From Arsenicicoccus sp. oral taxon 190 (GTDB lineage Bacteria; Actinomycetota; Actinomycetes; Actinomycetales; Dermatophilaceae): 64,000 nucleotides of DNA. The notes under the pieces are model-generated. The model had not been told where the DNA came from. It searched no databases and saw only the letters and a program-made list of their open reading frames with translations. Made by a program: the position numbers and the translations under genes. The stretch is from contig NZ_CP012070.1 of the NCBI RefSeq assembly GCF_001189535.1, positions 3,410,001 through 3,474,000 on the forward strand. The letters are read 5' to 3'. This document shows positions 9,046 through 17,937 of this stretch, one piece after another (position 1 is the stretch's first letter; each line of letters starts with the position of its first letter).

Positions 9046-10398
9046 ATGACGCCCGACGAGCGCGACCGGCGCCACCACCCCCGCCCCGACGACGAGGCCC
9101 ACGACACCGAGTCCTACGTCATCGACACCCGGCGGCGACGTGGCCGGGTCAGCTCGCCGCGCAGCCCGCTGGGAGGCGCGAGCCGTATGACGGGTGGTCG
9201 CCGCCGGGACGAGCCGCAGGACCAGTGGGACGACCGTGACGACCGGTACCCCCGTGACGACCGGTACGACCGGGGCGGCGCGCTGGAGCAGCGGCTGACG
9301 GCGCCCCCGTCCGGCGGGGGCGCGGCATACGAGCAGGACGCCCGGGACCGCTCCCCGTCGGGGACGCGGCAGATGCCGACCCGACCGGCCGGTGGGCCAC
9401 CGCCGCGCGGCCCGGTGCCGGGGGGCGCTCGGCCGGTCCGGCCGACGCGTCGGGTGCACCGGGTGCGACGGACCGTGGCGCTCGTGCTCCTGCTGGTCGT
9501 GCTGTGGCTGGTCTTCCTGGTGGTCACGCCCTTCCACGCGTGGCAGTCCGTGTCCACGGTGGACGCGAGCCCGGCGGGCGACCGCCCCGCGCAGGTGAGC
9601 GGGCGCAACTACCTGCTGGTCGGCTCCGACTCCCGCGCCGGGTTGTCCGCGGAGCAGCAGAAGCAGCTGTCCACGGGTGACGACGCGGGCCAGCGCACCG
9701 ACTCGATCATGCTGGTGCACGTCTCGGACAACGGCCAGAAGTCGGCGCTGATCTCGCTGCCGCGCGACTCCTACGTCCCGATCCCGGGGCACAACAAGAA
9801 CAAGATCAACGCCGCCTACTCCATCGGCGGGCCCAAGCTGCTGGTCCAGACCGTGGAGCGGGCCACCGGGGTGCGGGTGGACGGCTACGTGGAGATCGGC
9901 TTCGGCGGCTTCGCCAACGTCGTGGACTCCCTCGGCGGGGTGACGGTCAACGTGCCCTTCGACATGAACGACGAGAAGGCCGGCATCAACCTCAAGAAGG
10001 GCGAGCAGGTCCTCGACGGACCGCAGGCGCTTGGGTTCGTCCGCTCCCGCTACACCGACCCCGAGGGCGACCTCGGGCGCGCCAAGCGGCAGCGGCAGTT
10101 CCTCGGCGCGATCATGCACAAGGCAGCCAGCCCGGCGACGGTGCTGCTGCCGTGGCGCTACTGGGGCTTCACGCACGCGGCGGCCGAGGGCGTCAAGCTC
10201 GGCGACGGCACCTCCCTGATGGACGTCACCCGGATCCTGCAGGCGATGCGGGCCTCGTCGAGCGGCGACGGCCTGTCGCTGGTGGTGCCGATCAGCAACC
10301 CCAACTACCACACGGCTGCGGGCGACGCGGTGAAGTGGGACTCCGCCAAGGCGTCGGCGCTCTTCGACAAGGTGAAGAACGACCAACCCCTCCAGTGA
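9046..10398 (+). CDS. LytR-CpsA-Psr family glycopolymer transferase
   Basis: A 450-residue protein: a long basic and disordered cytoplasmic N-terminus with short repeats of D-D-R-Y, one membrane helix at about 143-163, then an extracellular LCP domain. Family motifs include YLLVGSDSRAG, RTDSIMLVHV, SLPRDSYV, the KINAAYSIGG segment and VRSRYTDPEGDLGRAKRQ, with the arginines and aspartates that hold the polyprenyl pyrophosphate. LCP enzymes attach glycans such as arabinogalactan or teichoic acids to peptidoglycan. In this island it could be the ligase for the exported galactofuranose polymer. It starts one base after the DUF2304 stop. Confidence 0.92.
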   Translation: MTPDERDRRHHPRPDDEAHDTESYVIDTRRRRGRVSSPRSPLGGASRMTGGRRRDEPQDQWDDRDDRYPRDDRYDRGGALEQRLTAPPSGGGAAYEQDARDRSPSGTRQMPTRPAGGPPPRGPVPGGARPVRPTRRVHRVRRTVALVLLLVVLWLVFLVVTPFHAWQSVSTVDASPAGDRPAQVSGRNYLLVGSDSRAGLSAEQQKQLSTGDDAGQRTDSIMLVHVSDNGQKSALISLPRDSYVPIPGHNKNKINAAYSIGGPKLLVQTVERATGVRVDGYVEIGFGGFANVVDSLGGVTVNVPFDMNDEKAGINLKKGEQVLDGPQALGFVRSRYTDPEGDLGRAKRQRQFLGAIMHKAASPATVLLPWRYWGFTHAAAEGVKLGDGTSLMDVTRILQAMRASSSGDGLSLVVPISNPNYHTAAGDAVKWDSAKASALFDKVKNDQPLQ

Positions 10399-10457
10399 CT
10401 GCAGTGACCGTCGTGACTGCCGTGACCTGATGTCGGCGGTCGCCGGCGTGCGACCCG

Positions 10458-11294
10458 TCAGCGGGAGTGCTCGCCCCGACGCGCCATGATCGCCCGGTAG
10501 GCCACCTTGCGGATCCCCTCCGGCACCAGCCGGTAGACCCCCCGCACCAGCACGTTGCGGGCGCACTGCGCCGGCGTCGTGAACCCCATCGCGAGGAACC
10601 TCCGCTGCAGCGCCAGCTCGGTCCGCAGCATCGACCACCCACCGCGGCGGGCATACGCTCCCTCGCCCACCCGGTAGCACAGCAGCGGCTCCGCCACGTT
10701 GGCCACCCGCGCCCCGCCCTGGATCATCCGGGCGAAGAGCAGGTAGTCCTCCATCTGCTTGAAGTCCTGGTAGCCGCCGGCCGCCGCCACGGCGCTGCGG
10801 CGGTAGACGACCGTCGGGTGGTTGAAGGGCTGCGCCATCCGGGAGGACGCCACGATGTGCTCCGCGGTCAGCGGGGGCACCCGCCGCCCCACCACGTCGT
10901 CGCGCCCCCGGCCGATCTCGAGCATCCCGGACCCGACGACGTCGACCCCCTGCTCGACGATCGGCACCTGCACCTCGAACCGCCGCGGCAGCGCGATGTC
11001 GTCGGCGTCCATCCGCGCGACCACGTCGTGGCGGCACCGGGCGAGCCCCGCGGTCAGCGCGACGCCCAGGCCACGGTTGTCGGGTAGGCGCACCAGGTCG
11101 ACCGGCACCTGCGAGCCCGCCACCAGCGCCTCGATGGTCGACGCCAGGCGGGCGGGCACGGGCCCGTCCTGCACCAGCACGACCTGGTCGGGGCGCCGCG
11201 TCTGCTCGACGGTGACCGAGCGCAGCGCCTCCCCCAGGTGCTCGGGGTCGTCGGCGCGGTAGACGCACATCAGGACGCTGAAGCCCTCGGTCAC
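10458..11294 (-). CDS. Family 2 glycosyltransferase
   Basis: A 278-residue GT2 enzyme with FSVLMCVYRADDPEHLGEAL at the N-terminus, LVQDGP and the donor-site motif ARMDADDIALP at about 80-90. The middle HPTVVYRRSAV and QMEDYLLFARM segments are typical of cytoplasmic sugar transferases of polysaccharide clusters. The GTG start at 11294 overlaps the stop of the upstream GlfT1-like gene. The acceptor and sugar cannot be read from sequence. It converges on the LCP gene, with a 59-bp gap containing only short GTGAC direct repeats. Confidence 0.85.
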   Translation of the reverse strand: MTEGFSVLMCVYRADDPEHLGEALRSVTVEQTRRPDQVVLVQDGPVPARLASTIEALVAGSQVPVDLVRLPDNRGLGVALTAGLARCRHDVVARMDADDIALPRRFEVQVPIVEQGVDVVGSGMLEIGRGRDDVVGRRVPPLTAEHIVASSRMAQPFNHPTVVYRRSAVAAAGGYQDFKQMEDYLLFARMIQGGARVANVAEPLLCYRVGEGAYARRGGWSMLRTELALQRRFLAMGFTTPAQCARNVLVRGVYRLVPEGIRKVAYRAIMARRGEHSR

Positions 11295-12235
11295 CGGCGC
11301 TCCCCCACGGCGTCGTCGAGCACGGCCTCGGTCGGGCGGGGACCGCGCGAGACGCCGTCCCGCAGGCCGCGCCGCAGCCCCGCGAGCAGCACCGCCCGGT
11401 CCGTCGAGCGGGCCACGGTGCGCCCCCACCGCAGCAGCGACGAGCCGCCGTAGACCGCCTTCTCCCACGGCGACAGCGACCGCGAGCGGGTCCACATCCA
11501 GACCTTGTTGCGCACCTCGAAGTAGAAGCGCGGCCCCGGGTCGGCGTCGGTGGACCCGAAGGTCTTCGTGTTGTGCACCACCACCGAGCGCGGGCAGGCG
11601 ATCGCGTGCCCGCCCCGGACCAGGCGGGTGGAGTACTCGAAGTCGTCGTTCCACAGGAAGTAGTCGGCCACCGGCAGCCCGCGCTCCCGCACCACGGCCG
11701 CGTCGCACAGCACCGACACGAAGGACGCCGACCGCACCGGCACGCACCCGATCGCGGCGGCCGCGGCCCGCTCCCTCGGCGTCGCGAAGGGCGACGGCCG
11801 CGGGGTGTTCATCGGGTGGTCCCGCCCGTCGGTCCACACGACCCGGCTCGCCACCACCGCGGGCGTCCCCAGCGGATGCGTGTCGCGGGCGCGCACCAGC
11901 TCCGCGAGCGCCGTGGCGGTCGGGACCGTGTCGTCGTCCATCAGCCACAGCGCGTCGCAGGCCGTCCCCGCGTCGCCCAGCGCGTGCCGTATGCCGAGCG
12001 CGAAGCCGCCCGCCCCGCCGGTGTTGTGCCGCGCGGTGACGACCTCCAGATCGCCTGTCCCCGCGGCGAGCTCGTCGCGCAGCAGCTCTCCGGTGCCGTC
12101 GTCGGAGGCGTTGTCCACCACGACGACCCGGGCGAGCCGGTGGGTCTGGGCACGCAGCGCGGCGAGCGTCTCGCGCAGCAGCTCGCGGCGGTTCCAGGTG
12201 ACGACGACCGCGACGACGGTGGTCGCGTCCGGCAT
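11291..12235 (-). CDS. GlfT1-like galactofuranosyl/rhamnosyl transferase (GT2)
   Basis: A 314-residue GT2 enzyme. Key stretches are VAVVVTWNRRELLRETL, VVVDNASDDGT, NTGGAGGF, LMDDDTVP (metal site) and FLWNDDFEYSTRL (likely catalytic region). Length and motifs fit GlfT1 (Rv3782, about 304 residues), which puts the first galactofuranose units on the linker; rhamnosyltransferases of the same clan are an alternative. It overlaps the next GT2 by four bases. Together with GlfT2, Glf and the Wzm/Wzt exporter it completes the set found in mycobacterial galactan synthesis. Confidence 0.82.
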   Translation of the reverse strand: MPDATTVVAVVVTWNRRELLRETLAALRAQTHRLARVVVVDNASDDGTGELLRDELAAGTGDLEVVTARHNTGGAGGFALGIRHALGDAGTACDALWLMDDDTVPTATALAELVRARDTHPLGTPAVVASRVVWTDGRDHPMNTPRPSPFATPRERAAAAAIGCVPVRSASFVSVLCDAAVVRERGLPVADYFLWNDDFEYSTRLVRGGHAIACPRSVVVHNTKTFGSTDADPGPRFYFEVRNKVWMWTRSRSLSPWEKAVYGGSSLLRWGRTVARSTDRAVLLAGLRRGLRDGVSRGPRPTEAVLDDAVGERR

Positions 12236-12242
12236 ACGGGCC

Positions 12243-13409
12243 TCAGCCCTTGAGGATCTGGCGGGCCATGACGAGGCGCTGGACCTGGTTGGTGCCCTCG
12301 TAGATCTGGGTGATCTTGGCGTCGCGCATCATCCGCTCGACGGGGAAGTCCTTGGTGTAGCCGGCTCCGCCAAGGGCCTGCACCGCGTCGGTGGTGACCT
12401 TCATCGCCATGTCCGAGGCGAAGCACTTGGCGGCGGCGCCGAAGAAGGACAGGTCCTGGTCGCCGCGCTCGGACTTGGCGGCCGCGACGTAGACCATCTG
12501 CCGGGCCACCTCCAGCTCCATGGCCATGTCCGCGAGCATGAACTGCATGCCCTGGAACTCCGCGATCGCCTTGCCGAACTGCCTGCGCTCCTTGACGTAG
12601 GCCAGCGCCGCGTCGAGGGCTCCCTGGGCGATGCCGACGGCCTGGGCGCCGATGGTGATGCGGGTGTGGTCGAGGGTGCGCAGCGCGATCTTGAGGCCCT
12701 CGCCGACCTCCCCGACGCGGCGGTCGTCGCCGATGCGCACGTTGTCGAGGTGCAGCTCGCGGGTGGGGCTGCCCTTGATCCCGAGCTTCTTCTCCGGCTC
12801 GGAGAAGCCGAAGCCCTCGTCGCCCTTCTCCACCACGAAGGCGGTGACGTTGGCGCCGCGGCGGCCGTCGGGGTCGCTGACGGCGAGCACGGTGTAGTAC
12901 TCGGAGACGCCGGCGTTGGTGATCCACGCCTTGGTGCCGTTGAGGATCCAGTCGTCGCCGTCACGGCGGGCGCGGGTGCGCATGCCCGCGGTGTCCGACC
13001 CGGCCTCCCGCTCGGACAGGCCGTAGGAGAACATCGCCTCGCCGCGCGCCATCGGCGGCAGGTAGCGGCGCTTGACCTCCTCCGAGCCGGCCAGGATCAC
13101 CGGCATGGAGCCGAGCTTGTTGACCGCCGGGATCAGCGAGGACGAGGCGCAGCCGCGCGCGACCTCCTCGATGACGATGCAGGTGCCGAGGGCGTCCAGG
13201 CCCACGCCGTCGTACTCCTCGGCCACGTGCGGCGCCTGCAGGTCCACCTGGCACAGCGCGTCGTAGGCGACCTGGGGGAAGATCCCTTTCTCGTCCACCT
13301 CGGCGGCGGCGGGGGCGATCTTCTCGTCGACCACCTCGCGCAGCATCGCGCGGAGCTCCTCGTGCTCGTCGGAGGTCTTGAAGAGGTCGAAGTCGGTGTT
13401 GGAAGCCAC
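12243..13409 (-). CDS. Acyl-CoA dehydrogenase, FadE25-like
   Basis: A 388-residue flavoprotein that oxidises acyl-CoA to the 2-enoyl form. It shows YGLSEREAGSDTAGM, WITNAGVSEYY, the QFGKAIAEFQGMQF signature and the catalytic-base region QIYEGTNQVQ (Glu about 371), typical of short- or short/branched-chain dehydrogenases. In mycobacteria FadE25 lies beside purE/purK, and purE/purK are also nearby here. The GTG start at 13409 follows a TAGGCT box by six bases and has no ribosome site. Confidence 0.9.
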   Translation of the reverse strand: MASNTDFDLFKTSDEHEELRAMLREVVDEKIAPAAAEVDEKGIFPQVAYDALCQVDLQAPHVAEEYDGVGLDALGTCIVIEEVARGCASSSLIPAVNKLGSMPVILAGSEEVKRRYLPPMARGEAMFSYGLSEREAGSDTAGMRTRARRDGDDWILNGTKAWITNAGVSEYYTVLAVSDPDGRRGANVTAFVVEKGDEGFGFSEPEKKLGIKGSPTRELHLDNVRIGDDRRVGEVGEGLKIALRTLDHTRITIGAQAVGIAQGALDAALAYVKERRQFGKAIAEFQGMQFMLADMAMELEVARQMVYVAAAKSERGDQDLSFFGAAAKCFASDMAMKVTTDAVQALGGAGYTKDFPVERMMRDAKITQIYEGTNQVQRLVMARQILKG

Positions 13410-13415
13410 GGGCCG

Positions 13416-13421
13416 AGCCTA
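13416..13421 (-). promoter_or_regulatory. -10 box of a leaderless promoter
   Basis: Minus-strand TAGGCT is 6 nt before the GTG at 13409 of the acyl-CoA dehydrogenase. It is the same box as at purK and the cupin gene. Confidence 0.5.
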
Positions 13422-13554
13422 CCGGCCGAGCGGGCGGGGCACCCGCCGCCGGAGCGTGTCGACCGCGACCTCGACGGGGGATGTGACGTATGCCGCACCG
13501 ACCGGCTCGGTATGGTCCGAGGTGGACACACCCCACCACGCAAGGAGGCGCGTC

Positions 13555-13824
13555 ATGACCGTCGACGAGAGCACCGACCCCACCGCCACCGACACGGGCT
13601 CGGTCTTCGAGCAGGCGCAGGACGCCGACGCGGGCCAGGTGTCCCGCTCCGGCCTGTACCCCACCCTCGCCGGCGACGAGGACCCGCGCACGTCCGGTGA
13701 CGAGGGCGGCGACGGCGGGGGTGGCGGCGGCGACACCGACACCGACGACCCCGAGGTCGCCGACGCGGCCCTCGAGGAGGACCAGGAGCACGGCCGCGGC
13801 CCGACGATCGAGCCGGGCGCGTGA
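13555..13824 (+). CDS. Small acidic protein of unknown function
   Basis: An 89-residue, very acidic protein rich in Asp, Glu, Gly and Thr, with a run of six glycines near residue 45 and a DTDTDDPEVADAALEEDQ tail. I recognise no domain; it is probably disordered. The start is well supported: AAGGAGG lies six bases before the ATG. Its stop overlaps the GTG of the JmjC-type oxygenase (GTGA), so the two should be translated together. Possible roles are a substrate, partner or decoy of that oxygenase, but nothing in the sequence proves this. Confidence 0.75.
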   Translation: MTVDESTDPTATDTGSVFEQAQDADAGQVSRSGLYPTLAGDEDPRTSGDEGGDGGGGGGDTDTDDPEVADAALEEDQEHGRGPTIEPGA

Positions 13825-15029
13825 CGGAGGCCGTCGACCGTCCCGCGCTGCGCCGGCTCGTCGGGGACACCGAGGAGTTCGCGCGCGATGTGTGGGGACG
13901 GCGTCCCCTGCTGCGCCCGCACGCCGAGAGCGGGTCCGACTTCAGCGACGTCTTCGGCCCTGACGCCGTGGACGAGCTGGTGTCGCGACGTGGGCTGCGG
14001 GCGCCCTTCCTGCGCCTGGCCAAGGACGGCACCCCCCTCTCGGACGACCTCGTCACCACGGCGGGGGGCATCGGGGCGAGCGTGCGCGACCAGGTCGACG
14101 ACGACGCCCTGCACCGGGAGTTCGCGGCCGGCGCGACGATCGTCGCCCAGGGCCTGCACCGCACCTGGCCGCCCCTGCTCGAGCTGGCCCAGCAGCTCGC
14201 GGTGGACCTCGGCCACCCAGTGCAGGTCAACGCCTACATCACGCCCCCGCAGAGCCAGGGCTTCGCCGACCACTACGACGTGCACGACGTCTTCGTGCTG
14301 CAGACCTCGGGTCGCAAGCGGTGGGTGCTGCACCAGCCGGTGCTGCCCGCGCCGCTGCGGCACCACCCGTGGGCGGCCCGCCGCTCGGAGGTGGAGGAGG
14401 CCGCGCGCGCCGAACCCGTCCTCGACGTCACCCTCGAGCCCGGCGACGTGCTCTACCTGCCGCGCGGGACGATCCATGCCGCGTCGACCTTCGGCGAGGT
14501 CTCCTCGCACGTCACCATCGGGGTGCACACCTGGACGCCGTATGCCGCCGCCGAGGTCATCACCGACCTCGCCCTCGCCCGGGTCGCGGCGGACCCCGAG
14601 GTGCGTCGCTCGTTGGCTCTCGGCGTGGACATCACCACCGACACCAGCGGCTTCGAGACCGCCCGCGACGCCCTGGTCCGCGCCGTGCAGCAGCTCGACG
14701 ACGCCGCCATCAGCCGGGCCCTCGCCAAGCGCGACGAGTCCAGCAGGCGCCTGTCGCCCATCTCGCCGATCGCCCAGGTGCAGGCCGCGCTGGACCTGGC
14801 GCCGGGCACGACGCTACGGCTGCGCCCGCACCTGCAGGTGCGGGTCGAGCCGGTCCCGGCCGACGATGAGCAGCTCATGCTGACCAGCCGCCTGGGCATG
14901 CAGCGCCTGCCGGTGGCCGTCCGCGACGCCGTGGACCGGGCGCTCGCCGGCGACGCCATCAGGGCCGACGAGCTCGGCGTGGAGGTCGCGCGCACGCTGC
15001 TGCGAGCCGGGGTGCTCCTGCCCGCCTGA
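13821..15029 (+). CDS. JmjC/cupin-type 2-oxoglutarate oxygenase (ribosomal-oxygenase-like)
   Basis: A 402-residue protein of the JmjC/cupin_4 group that includes bacterial YcfD/RoxA, which hydroxylate ribosomal proteins. The iron site is visible: HYD at 151-153 supplies His and Asp (HxD), and His 219 in YLPRGTIHAA supplies the third ligand. FVLQTSGRKRW lies between them. The start GTG overlaps the upstream acidic gene. The C-terminal ~150 residues would form the dimer and winged-helix region of this family. Likely an Fe(II)/2-oxoglutarate protein hydroxylase; the target here is unknown. Confidence 0.85.
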   Translation: MTEAVDRPALRRLVGDTEEFARDVWGRRPLLRPHAESGSDFSDVFGPDAVDELVSRRGLRAPFLRLAKDGTPLSDDLVTTAGGIGASVRDQVDDDALHREFAAGATIVAQGLHRTWPPLLELAQQLAVDLGHPVQVNAYITPPQSQGFADHYDVHDVFVLQTSGRKRWVLHQPVLPAPLRHHPWAARRSEVEEAARAEPVLDVTLEPGDVLYLPRGTIHAASTFGEVSSHVTIGVHTWTPYAAAEVITDLALARVAADPEVRRSLALGVDITTDTSGFETARDALVRAVQQLDDAAISRALAKRDESSRRLSPISPIAQVQAALDLAPGTTLRLRPHLQVRVEPVPADDEQLMLTSRLGMQRLPVAVRDAVDRALAGDAIRADELGVEVARTLLRAGVLLPA

Positions 15030-15035
15030 GGCAGG

Positions 15036-16712
15036 TCAGTACAACCGGCGGTCGTGGGGGCCGTGCACGCCGTACCACCGGAAGCCGTAGCCGTCGAGGA
15101 CCACCTGCAGCCGGCCGTCCTCCTGCAGCTCGCAGCGGTCGCCGCCGAAGATGTCCACGAGGACCGAGCCGGGCTCCTCCTCGATGGTCAGCTCCACGGT
15201 GGCACCCTCGGCGCCGAGGTTGTGCACGGTCACCACGCTGCTGTCCTCGTGGCGGATGCGCAGCGCCAGGACCGAGCGGTGCGGCTGCTCCAGCACCTCG
15301 TGCCGCCCCCACCCGAGCTCGGGGTGCTGGCGGTAGCGGAAGATCAGCTCCCGCATGAAGGCGTACAGCGACTCGCGGTCGTACCTCTGGTCGGCGACGT
15401 TGACGTGCTCCGGGGAGTAGCCGTCCTTGGGCAGCGGCGCCACCAGCTTGCGGACCGGGGCGGTGGAGAAGCCTGCGCTCGACTGGGAGGTCCACTGCAT
15501 GGGGGTGCGCACCGCCATCCGGCCCTCCTCGGAGAGGACCTCGCCCATCCCGATCTCCTCGCCGTAGAAGAGGGACGGGGTGCCGGGCAGGGAGAAGAGC
15601 AGCGAGTAGGCCATGCGGATCCGGCGGGGGTCGCCGTCGAGCATCGACGGGAGCCGGCGCTTGAGGCCGCGGCCATAGACCTGCATCTCGGGCTCGGGGC
15701 CGAAGGCGTCGAAGACCTCCTGACGCTCGGAGTCCGACAGCTTGTCCAGCGTCAGCTCGTCGTGGTTGCGCAGGAAGTTGGCCCACTGGGTGCCGTGGGA
15801 CAGCGTCGGGCGGGCCTTGAGGGCCGTGAGCAGCGGCTCCGGGTCCTGGCGGGCCAGGGACAGGTAGGTGGCCTGCATCCCGATGAAGTCGAACTGCATC
15901 GTCAGGCCGTCGCCGTGCTCGCCCCCGAAGTAGGTGTACTGGTCGGGGTAGGGGATGTTGACCTCGCCGAGGATGATCCCGTCCCCGATCCGACGCCCGA
16001 CGAGGGCGCGGATGTCGCGCAGGAAGTCCTGCGGGTCGCCGAAGGCCTTCTTCTCCTCGGGCCGGTTGCCCTCCGTGGAGAAGATGAACGGCACCGCGTC
16101 GATGCGGAAGCCGTCGACCCCCAGCTCGGCCCAGAAGCCGATGATCTTGAGGATCTCGTCGCGGACCTTGGGGTTGGCGATGTTGAGGTCGGGCTGGAAC
16201 CTGTAGAAGTTGTGGAGGTACCACTCCCCCGTCTTGTCGTCCTTCTCCCAGATCGAGTCCTCCTGGTCGGGGAAGACCACCTTGTCGGAGGTGTCCGGCG
16301 GGGTGTCCGAGCGCCAGACGTACCAGTCCCGGTAGGGGTTGTCCGTGCTCTTGCGGGACTCCGTGAACCACGGGTGCTGGTCCGAGGTGTGGTTGATCAC
16401 CAGGTCGATGATCACGCGGATGCCGCGGTCGTGGGCGGTGCGGGTGACCTCCACGAAGTCGCCCAGGCTGCCGAGCCGCGGGTCGACGCCGTAGAAGTCG
16501 GTGATGTCGTAGCCGTCGTCCTTGTCCGGCGAGGGGAAGAAGGGCATGAGCCACAGGCACGTGACGCCCAGCTCGGCGAGGTAGTCGATGCGGCCGGCCA
16601 GGCCGTTGAAGTCACCGACCCCGTCACCGTTGCCGTCGTTGTAGGCCTCGACGTCGAGGCTGTAGATGACGGCGTTCTTCCACCACAGGTCGCCGGTCTC
16701 GGTGATGCGCAT
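15036..16712 (-). CDS. GH13 alpha-glucanase, trehalose-synthase-like
   Basis: A 558-residue GH13 enzyme. Catalytic residues are in place: nucleophile Asp 205 (GFRIDAVP), acid/base Glu 250 (IILGEVN) and Asp 318 (FLRNHDEL). The opening WWKNAVIYSLDVEAYNDGNG and the PFFPSPDKDDGYDI segment resemble trehalose synthase (TreS, maltose to trehalose) and its close relatives. A C-terminal beta domain starts near 460. The usual TreS signature is not complete from memory, so alpha-glucosidase remains possible. ATG is preceded by AGGTGG. It converges on the oxygenase gene with six bases between stops. Confidence 0.82.
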   Translation of the reverse strand: MRITETGDLWWKNAVIYSLDVEAYNDGNGDGVGDFNGLAGRIDYLAELGVTCLWLMPFFPSPDKDDGYDITDFYGVDPRLGSLGDFVEVTRTAHDRGIRVIIDLVINHTSDQHPWFTESRKSTDNPYRDWYVWRSDTPPDTSDKVVFPDQEDSIWEKDDKTGEWYLHNFYRFQPDLNIANPKVRDEILKIIGFWAELGVDGFRIDAVPFIFSTEGNRPEEKKAFGDPQDFLRDIRALVGRRIGDGIILGEVNIPYPDQYTYFGGEHGDGLTMQFDFIGMQATYLSLARQDPEPLLTALKARPTLSHGTQWANFLRNHDELTLDKLSDSERQEVFDAFGPEPEMQVYGRGLKRRLPSMLDGDPRRIRMAYSLLFSLPGTPSLFYGEEIGMGEVLSEEGRMAVRTPMQWTSQSSAGFSTAPVRKLVAPLPKDGYSPEHVNVADQRYDRESLYAFMRELIFRYRQHPELGWGRHEVLEQPHRSVLALRIRHEDSSVVTVHNLGAEGATVELTIEEEPGSVLVDIFGGDRCELQEDGRLQVVLDGYGFRWYGVHGPHDRRLY

Positions 16713-16744
16713 GGGTCCACCTGGTCCCGGGGGCCGTATGCCGG

Positions 16745-17755
16745 TCAGCGCCCGGCCACGACCTCCCGCTCGAAGAGCTCGATGCCGCTGCGGTCGTAGG
16801 CCGCCTCGGCGAAGTAGGTGATGGCGTAGGTCATGCCGAGCCGCTCCAGGCGGTCCAGCGTCTCGTTGATCTGCTCCGGGGTGCCCACGAGCGGCTGCCC
16901 GGCCTGGTCCTCGCGCATCCTGTCGGCGCGGTCGGCGGGCACCCCGGCGCGCAGCATCTGGTCACGGTAGCGGTCGAGCCGCTCGCGCACCTCGGCGTCG
17001 TCCCGTCCGACGACCACGTTGTAGTTGGCCGAGCGCACGATCTCGTCATACGGCCTGCCGAGGTCGCGGCAGTGCCCCTGCAGGACCTCGCTCTTGTGGG
17101 CGAAACCCTCCTCGGTGCCGTCGAAGTTGGTGGCGTCGGCGTGCTCGGCCGCGATCCGCAGCGTCTTCTTCTCGCCACCGCCGGCCACCCACATCGGGAT
17201 GCCGTTGTGCGCCGACCCGGGGTGGGAGGTGCCCTGCAACGGTCGCGGCGCGCACAGCGCCCCGTCCACCTGGACGTGGGTGCCGTGCAGCGTGGCGCGT
17301 CCCTGGGTCCACATCTGGCGCATGACCTCGACCCCCTCGGCCAGCGCGGCGATCCGCTCGCCGGCGCGGGGGAAGCCGTAGCCGTAGGCGCGCCACTCGT
17401 GCTCGTACCACCCGGCGCCGATGCCCATCTCGACCCGGCCGCCGGAGACCACGTCGACGGTCGCGGCGACCTTGGCGAGGTAGGCCGGGTTGCGGTAGCT
17501 GATGCAGGTGCACATCTGCCCGAGCCGGACCCGCTCGGTGACCGCGGCGAAGGCCGCCATCAGCGTCCACGCCTCGTGGGTCGCCTCGTCCGACGGCTGC
17601 GGCACGGTGTGGAAGTGGTCGTAGACCCACAGCGACTCCCACGGGCCCGCGTCCGCGTGCTCGGCCAGGCCCTTCATGGTCTCCCACTGGTCGGCCGGCG
17701 CGATCCCGACGAGGTCCATGCGCCAGCCCTGGGGGATGAACAGTCCGAACTTCAC
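16745..17755 (-). CDS. LLM-class F420-dependent oxidoreductase
   Basis: A 336-residue protein of the luciferase-like monooxygenase fold. It shows VKFGLFIPQGW, ESLWVYDHFH, a TCISYRNPAYLAK segment and GRVEMGIGAGWYEHE, typical of F420-dependent actinobacterial members. The C-terminal part GTPEQINETLDRLERLGMTY is also standard. The substrate is not predictable. Start is the GTG at 17755 with GAGGAG six bases upstream; longer frames run into the intergenic region. It lies 30 bp downstream of the GH13 gene's start on the same strand and diverges from the FG-GAP gene. Confidence 0.87.
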   Translation of the reverse strand: MKFGLFIPQGWRMDLVGIAPADQWETMKGLAEHADAGPWESLWVYDHFHTVPQPSDEATHEAWTLMAAFAAVTERVRLGQMCTCISYRNPAYLAKVAATVDVVSGGRVEMGIGAGWYEHEWRAYGYGFPRAGERIAALAEGVEVMRQMWTQGRATLHGTHVQVDGALCAPRPLQGTSHPGSAHNGIPMWVAGGGEKKTLRIAAEHADATNFDGTEEGFAHKSEVLQGHCRDLGRPYDEIVRSANYNVVVGRDDAEVRERLDRYRDQMLRAGVPADRADRMREDQAGQPLVGTPEQINETLDRLERLGMTYAITYFAEAAYDRSGIELFEREVVAGR

Positions 17756-17859
17756 GATGGTCTCCTCGGGGGTCGCGACCCGCGTCGCCCAGGCCGTATG
17801 CCGACGCGTGGTCGCCGCCATCCTAGGCGCGGCCCGGTGACTCGGCGTCTCGATGGTGC

Positions 17860-17937
17860 GCGACGTTCCTCCCACTTAGTGGTTGCTTGGAGTAGTTTTC
17901 TGATTACCCACTGTGAAATCTCCCCCAGGAGCCGAGG
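17860..17937. promoter_or_regulatory. AT-rich divergent regulatory region with an 11-bp palindrome
   Basis: Between the divergent LLM and FG-GAP genes lies a stretch of about 50 bp far richer in A+T than anything around it. It contains the palindrome CCACTTAGTGG at 17872-17882 and a half-like CCCACTGTG at about 17907. A TAGTTT at 17893-17898 could be a -10, but I could not pair it with a convincing -35. Likely the promoter of the secreted FG-GAP protein. Confidence 0.45.
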
